Part shown: one piece after another, positions 5,412-7,854 of the stretch | Numbering within the stretch: the stretch's first letter is position 1 | Layout: every line of letters starts with the position of its first letter | Translations under genes and position numbers: made by a program | The notes under the pieces: model-generated | The model's input: only the letters and a program-made list of their open reading frames with translations | What the model was told of the DNA's origin: nothing | Databases searched by the model: none | Source: Candidatus Aenigmatarchaeota archaeon | GTDB lineage: Archaea; Aenigmatarchaeota; Aenigmatarchaeia; QMZP01 | NCBI GenBank assembly: GCA_016202785.1 | Contig: JACQOC010000080.1 | Location: 1 to 7,854, forward strand | DNA length: 7,854 bases | Reading direction: 5' to 3'

Positions 5412-6098
5412 TTAACAGCCTCCCACCATGCCCGGCAACTGGCCGAGTGTGGACTGGTCGACCTTCCCTGCCTGCGCCTGCAGCTGGATGTACTTGGCTA
5501 CCGACTGCTGCGGGAAGAACAGCGCCTTCCATTTGGCCAACTCGCCCAAGATCTGCTGGTCGGTCAGGTCTGGATGCTTTTCCAGCAGGTATTTGGCCAA
5601 CCCGCGCATCGCTCCGGAATGCTCGCAGCCGCACGCCGGCCGGCCGTCGCTGAACACCAGCGTCTTGGCGCCGCAGCAGTATTCGCAGGCGATGCTGCTG
5701 CCGACCTTCACGTAGCGCTGTTGCAGGCTAGCGGAAAGGCTGATCGGCTTGCTGCCCCTCCCTTTCGCGTCGGTCAGGTCGTCGTACTGGCTCAGTATTG
5801 ACAGCGACTCCACTGGCTTATCGAAGCTTACTCCGAGTTCGCTGCCATACACCTCCGGTATGCCGGTAGGTATTACCTGCCGTATCGCTTCCTGCACCAC
5901 GCCGTCCGCGCTGGCCGACCCGGTTGGGGCCGCCGCGCTGTCTGGCACTGTCGCTCCACTCCTATATCCAGCTGCCACGTTTGCGGTCACCGCCGCTATC
6001 TGGTACTGGTTGAATGCAGCCACGCCGATGGCTACCAACACTAGGGCAAAAACCGCCCGGTAGGCCGCATCCCTGCCTTGGCTTGTTTCGTTTTGCAT
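5412..6098 (-). CDS. Membrane-anchored CEYCC/CGC-motif protein ending in VGGC
   Basis: This is the first gene of the operon, 228 residues. A TM helix lies at about 14-37 after a short cytoplasmic start. An Ala/Ser-rich linker follows to about 65, then an extracytoplasmic domain. Its core holds Cys138, Cys141 and Cys142 (ACEYCCG), then Cys156 and Cys158 with His160 (ACGCEHSGAMRGLAKYLL), then a helical stretch with ILGELAKWKALFFP, and a C-terminal LPGMVGGC with Cys228. The CxxCC...CGCxH pattern resembles archaeal and candidate-phylum proteins related in style to the PCYCGC-motif family (DUF, function unknown). A metal site or redox-active thiols are likely (inference). There is no SD before ATG 6098, but a TATA-like box lies about 32 nt upstream, so the transcript is probably leaderless or nearly so. 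Palindromes flank the box. Confidence 0.82.
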   Translation of the reverse strand: MQNETSQGRDAAYRAVFALVLVAIGVAAFNQYQIAAVTANVAAGYRSGATVPDSAAAPTGSASADGVVQEAIRQVIPTGIPEVYGSELGVSFDKPVESLSILSQYDDLTDAKGRGSKPISLSASLQQRYVKVGSSIACEYCCGAKTLVFSDGRPACGCEHSGAMRGLAKYLLEKHPDLTDQQILGELAKWKALFFPQQSVAKYIQLQAQAGKVDQSTLGQLPGMVGGC

Positions 6099-6106
6099 GC
6101 CAATCG

Positions 6107-6123
6107 TTCAACCCTTGGTTGAA
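6107..6123. promoter_or_regulatory. Inverted repeat IR1 over the likely operon start site
   Basis: TTCAACC (6107-6113), spacer CTT, GGTTGAA (6117-6123). It lies between the TATA-like box and ATG 6098, about where transcription should begin. A protein bound here would be expected to block initiation, so this is a candidate repressor site. Its CAACC/GGTTG half-sites recur in IR2 and IR3. Confidence 0.5.
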
Positions 6124-6126
6124 ACC

Positions 6127-6134
6127 ATATATAC
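6127..6134 (-). promoter_or_regulatory. TATA-like box for the minus-strand envelope operon
   Basis: The plus-strand ATATATA core (6127-6133) reads GGTATATATGG on the minus strand. Its centre is about 32 nt upstream of ATG 6098, a spacing that would put an archaeal transcription start a few bases before the start codon. That agrees with the absence of a Shine-Dalgarno site. IR1 lies downstream and IR2/IR3 upstream, over the BRE position. Confidence 0.6.
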
Positions 6135-6135
6135 C

Positions 6136-6156
6136 GTTGCTAGCAACCATGGTTGC
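6136..6156. promoter_or_regulatory. Two overlapping perfect palindromes IR2/IR3
   Basis: GTTGCTAGCAAC (6136-6147) and GCAACCATGGTTGC (6143-6156) are both perfect palindromes and share the central GCAAC. They abut the TATA-like box on its upstream side, where TFB would contact the BRE. The GCAAC/GTTGC half-site appears four times if the overlap is counted in both, suggesting cooperative binding by a dimeric winged-helix protein, plausibly the one encoded from 6226. Confidence 0.6.
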
Positions 6157-6169
6157 ATAAAATGAAATC

Positions 6170-6187
6170 GTAGTGCCTGCGCACTAC
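6170..6187. promoter_or_regulatory. Inverted repeat IR4 upstream of the regulator promoter
   Basis: GTAGTGC (6170-6176), spacer CTGC, GCACTAC (6181-6187): a perfect 7-bp inverted repeat whose sequence is unlike IR1-IR3. It lies 10 nt upstream of the TATA-like box of the regulator gene. This could be an autoregulatory site or the site of a different factor. Confidence 0.5.
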
Positions 6188-6197
6188 TGGCGATAAC

Positions 6198-6204
6198 AAT
6201 TTAA
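6198..6204 (+). promoter_or_regulatory. TATA-like box for the membrane regulator gene
   Basis: AATTTAA (6198-6204) is centred about 25 nt upstream of ATG 6226. This matches archaeal TATA-to-start spacing and predicts a leaderless mRNA. No SD precedes the ATG. The match to the TATA consensus is modest. Confidence 0.45.
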
Positions 6205-6225
6205 GGCCGCCGGCCATTATTCATC

Positions 6226-6738
6226 ATGCTCGACCACAACGCCAAGATTGCCGTCGGCATTTCCGCATTGGCCATCTTCTTCATCGTCATCTTCACGCTG
6301 CTGCACACTTACGTCTACACGCCGCAAGTTGCCACTATCCAAGAGTCGTGCGCGGCCGATGGCTGCCCGCACGAGTCGCAGATCTTCTTCCTGCAGGAGC
6401 TGATACCGTTATTGATGGGCGCCAGCCTGATCGCCGGGGCCGGGGTCTATTACCTGATGGCGCAGAAGCTGGAAGCCAAGGGCATGGCCGCCCGGCAGAG
6501 CACGGAAGTGATGGTCAAGCTGCTCAATGAGGATGAGCGCAAGGTGGTGAGCGTGCTGCTGGAAAACCGCGGCAAGGTGCTGCAGGCCGAGGTGAGCCGG
6601 CTGCCGGGCATGTCCAAGGTGCGGAGCCACCGGGTGATAAAACGGCTCATGCTCCGCGGCGTGCTCGAGACCGAAAGCGTGGGCAAGACCAACGTGGTCC
6701 GGTTCAGGAAGGAGATAATCGATGCCTTGTTCGGGTAG
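6226..6738 (+). CDS. Membrane-bound winged-helix transcriptional regulator with external Cys loop
   Basis: The product is 170 residues. TM1 (about 8-29) and TM2 (about 56-79) flank an outer loop that holds Cys42, Cys47, Pro48 and His49 (ESCAADGCPHES). A Lys/Glu-rich linker leads to a C-terminal winged helix of about 95-168 (DERKVVSVLLENRGKVLQ, then VSRLPGMSKVRSHRVIKRL and a wing ending VVRFRKEIIDALF). This resembles the archaeal membrane-associated HTH regulators of the COG2512/MarR-like group. The layout suggests one-component signalling: the loop senses metal or thiol state outside and the DNA-binding domain acts inside. It is divergent from the envelope operon and shares a 127-nt palindrome-rich promoter region, so it is the natural candidate regulator of that operon (inference). 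ATG 6226 fits a leaderless start. Confidence 0.85.
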   Translation: MLDHNAKIAVGISALAIFFIVIFTLLHTYVYTPQVATIQESCAADGCPHESQIFFLQELIPLLMGASLIAGAGVYYLMAQKLEAKGMAARQSTEVMVKLLNEDERKVVSVLLENRGKVLQAEVSRLPGMSKVRSHRVIKRLMLRGVLETESVGKTNVVRFRKEIIDALFG

Positions 6739-6877
6739 CGGGCTTAAATGGCGCCGCCGCTCTTGCACTTGGGCATGGATAGGTGGTGCGGCAGCAATAC
6801 CGGCCTGCCCGGCCAAACCAAAGACTCGGCACGTTCCACACGGAAACCGATTGGTTAAAAAACCTTCGCACCCAGTT

Positions 6878-6885
6878 TTTTATAT
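6878..6885 (+). promoter_or_regulatory. Orphan TATA-like box
   Basis: TTTATATG follows a run of T (6876-6880) in otherwise GC-rich sequence. The expected transcript start is near 6907. No good gene begins there; a 15-codon ORF from ATG 6917 (MAINFHCNCYRRTKG) is the nearest. It may drive a noncoding RNA or a long leader of the cupredoxin mRNA. Confidence 0.35.
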
Positions 6886-7072
6886 GCGCTGCCGAACAGG
6901 ACTCGGCCCCATTCCAATGGCCATCAATTTTCACTGCAATTGCTATCGGAGAACCAAAGGTTAGACAAAGGCGCATAGCCGAGCATGGCCCAGGTCTTTT
7001 GTCCAGGAAAGAGGGAACGCAAGTACGCGTATTCTAGCAAACCCGCAGTCGGTCGATAGGAGGTGATGGACA

Positions 7073-7079
7073 CATATAA
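7073..7079 (+). promoter_or_regulatory. TATA-like box for the cupredoxin gene
   Basis: CATATAA lies about 57 nt upstream of ATG 7133 and predicts transcription from about 7100, leaving a leader of roughly 30 nt. That is consistent with the gene having a real ribosome binding site, AAAGGAGC (7120-7127), 6 nt before the ATG. Confidence 0.5.
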
Positions 7080-7132
7080 CAGCGGTTGTCGTTACGGTCA
7101 GTCGCAAAACTAGTGACAGAAAGGAGCTTAAC

Positions 7133-7657
7133 ATGGCTACGAAAAGACTTGCGTTGGTCGGACTTACAATCACGGCGTTGGCGGTGCTGCTGCTGGTCCC
7201 CGGTGGCGCATACAGCATCCAAGGCCAGGAGCACGAGGAGATGGCGGCCGTCGAGTTGCACGTCCACATGGGCGAGTTTTCGTTCCAGGTGGACGGTCAG
7301 GAACCGGGAATGCCGCTCGAGATAGAGGCCGGCATGCCTTACTTGCTGGCCTTCCACATTGACGGCCAAATCGTGCATGAAGCCATGCTCGGCAAGGGCG
7401 TCAAGGACGAGGATGGCATGCCGCACGGCTATGCCAGCAACCTGCTGGACAACATCGAAGTCCGGCTCATCGGCGAGATGCGGGACAGCGAGTTCGAGGT
7501 CGAGACCATGGGCCTTATCGAACTCGAGCTGAACAGAGAACAGCTGCTGGAAGTGAAATTCACCCTTCCAGAAGAGCTGGCCGGGGAATGGGAACTCGGC
7601 TGCTTCATCCCCGGCCACTATGAGGCGGGTATGAAACTGCCCATTATCGTCAACTAG
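7133..7657 (+). CDS. Secreted cupredoxin (plastocyanin/azurin-like type-1 copper protein)
   Basis: The product is 174 residues. An N-terminal hydrophobic segment (about 5-28, LALVGLTITALAVLLLVPGGAYS) serves as a signal peptide or anchor. The mature part has the full type-1 copper ligand set: His82 in GQIVHEAMLGKG, then Cys157, His162 and Met167 in GCFIPGHYEAGM, which matches the azurin-like C-x4-H-x4-M loop. The 75-residue gap between the first His and the Cys is on the long side and includes an acidic, Met-rich stretch. The N-terminal mature region (HEEM, HVHMGEF) adds potential extra metal ligands. Its role is electron transfer or copper binding at the outer face. The start is supported by GGAG at 6 nt, and the gene is monocistronic, closed by its own terminator. 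It is next to, but not within, the thiol/metal operon. The family call is firm; the physiological partner is unknown. Confidence 0.9.
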   Translation: MATKRLALVGLTITALAVLLLVPGGAYSIQGQEHEEMAAVELHVHMGEFSFQVDGQEPGMPLEIEAGMPYLLAFHIDGQIVHEAMLGKGVKDEDGMPHGYASNLLDNIEVRLIGEMRDSEFEVETMGLIELELNREQLLEVKFTLPEELAGEWELGCFIPGHYEAGMKLPIIVN

Positions 7658-7679
7658 CCTATAGGTTTCCCTATAGGCT
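7656..7679 (+). repeat. 10-bp hairpin from duplicated CCTATAGG overlapping the stop codon
   Basis: AGCCTATAGG (7656-7665), spacer TTTC, CCTATAGGCT (7670-7679): a perfect 10-bp stem that begins inside the TAG stop. Its core CCTATAGG is itself palindromic and present twice. It could stabilise the mRNA end, aid termination, or bind a protein. Confidence 0.55.
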
Positions 7680-7697
7680 GCCAGGAGGTGACATTCT

Positions 7698-7728
7698 GGA
7701 GGGTTGCGGAACCCTCCTTTTTGTTTTT
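7698..7728 (+). terminator. Intrinsic terminator of the cupredoxin gene
   Basis: GGAGGGTT (7698-7705) pairs with AACCCTCC (7710-7717) around the loop GCGG. The T-tract TTTTTGTTTTT (7718-7728) follows directly. It lies 40 nt after the stop codon. An 8-bp perfect stem with a T-run is an unusually strong signal; the T-tract alone is a known archaeal termination signal. Confidence 0.85.
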
Positions 7729-7739
7729 ACTAATATAAA

Positions 7740-7854
7740 TTATAGTAAAAGCTGCCGCAAAGCCGCACCGGCTTTGCAAAGCGGCGGCTCAGCCACAAAG
7801 GAGCCCTGTGCGTATGATTTAACCGCAGTTCCGACCGCAAGCCCTGAATAGTCC
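7740..7854 (-). CDS. Possible C-terminal end of an unidentified minus-strand ORF
   Basis: The frame is open from the right edge to a TAA at 7742-7740, giving 37 visible residues (DYSGLAVGTAVKSYAQGS, then FVAEPPLCKAGAALRQLLL). It would be convergent with the cupredoxin gene. About half of its codons end in G or C, lower than the neighbours, and part of it comes from a hairpin-forming repeat (7757-7777), so it may not be a gene. No family recognised. Confidence 0.28.
   Translation of the reverse strand, partial: DYSGLAVGTAVKSYAQGSFVAEPPLCKAGAALRQLLL
7757..7777. repeat. 9-bp inverted repeat with outer GC-rich arms
   Basis: GCAAAGCCG (7757-7765), loop CAC, CGGCTTTGC (7769-7777). Alternative outer arms AGCTGCCGC (7750-7758) and GCGGCGGCT (7781-7789) pair with one G-T wobble. 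On the minus strand a short T-run (AGCTTTTACT) follows, so it could be a minus-strand terminator or part of a structured RNA cut by the window edge. Confidence 0.4.

Larger units (their letters stand above)
6739..7132. other. 394-nt gap without a convincing gene, promoter-like elements only
   Basis: Open frames here are short, biased to Arg/Pro/Cys and lack plausible starts, so I call no gene. A GGTT-AAAA-AACC palindrome lies at 6853-6864. A TATA-like TTTATATG lies at 6878-6885 after a T-run, and would start a transcript near 6907. An SD-like AGGAGGTGA lies at 7060-7068 with no start codon at a usable distance. A second TATA-like box follows at 7073-7079. The region could hold a noncoding transcript or a long control region for the cupredoxin gene. 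I found no tRNA or known RNA signature. Confidence 0.5.

Noticed and set aside
6917..6964. 15-codon ORF MAINFHCNCYRRTKG downstream of an orphan TATA-like box
   Set aside because: There is no SD, it is very short and the codon pattern is not convincing. The C-x-C is suggestive but not enough for a gene call.
7066..7113. 15-codon ORF starting at the ATG next to AGGAGGTGA
   Set aside because: The SD runs straight into the ATG, leaving no spacer for initiation, and the sequence overlaps the TATA-like box of the cupredoxin gene.

Overview
The window looks archaeal. AT-rich TATA-type boxes sit about 25-32 nt upstream of genes that have no ribosome binding site (leaderless style). Internal operon genes have GGAGG-type Shine-Dalgarno (SD) sites. 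There is a two-TM winged-helix regulator of an archaeal type and a surface protein packed with N-glycosylation sequons. Most coding DNA is GC-rich at third positions. A DPANN-like or other small-genome archaeon is possible, but the sequence alone does not settle the lineage.

Layout. (1) 1-2522, plus strand: the C-terminal 839 residues of a large secreted or surface protein. It has seven SpaA/prealbumin-like repeats (the first one partial), interrupted by a unique beta-rich domain and a Myxococcus-type Cys-rich repeat (DUF4215). (2) 2538-6098, minus strand: a tightly packed operon of envelope proteins, convergent with (1). In transcription order it encodes a membrane-anchored CEYCC/CGC protein, a 67-aa anchored peptide, a thioredoxin-CcdA/DsbD fusion, a DUF5676 two-TM protein, an 18-aa Lys/His/Cys micropeptide, a four-TM protein with a CHSLC motif, a 79-aa anchored protein, a DUF2933-like two-TM His/Cys protein and a 33-aa single-TM peptide. 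(3) 6099-6225: a divergent promoter region dense in palindromes. (4) 6226-6738, plus strand: a membrane-bound winged-helix regulator with a C-x4-C-P-H loop on the outer face. (5) 6739-7132: about 390 nt without a convincing gene but with promoter-like elements. (6) 7133-7657, plus strand: a secreted cupredoxin with a complete type-1 copper ligand set, ending in a palindromic hairpin and a strong intrinsic terminator. (7) 7740-7854, minus strand: a possible 3' end of an unidentified ORF entering from the right.

Inferred working model: the minus-strand operon is an envelope thiol-redox and soft-metal (copper or mercury type) handling module. The thioredoxin-CcdA fusion would carry electrons across the membrane to small Cys-bearing proteins. 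Five of the nine operon products have a cysteine within two residues of the C-terminus, and two of them share the ending VGGC. The divergent membrane regulator could sense metal or thiol state outside the cell and control the operon through the palindromes. The cupredoxin next door fits a copper or electron-transfer theme. The individual families are partly known. The combination, the micropeptides and the shared C-terminal Cys are the parts most likely to be undescribed.
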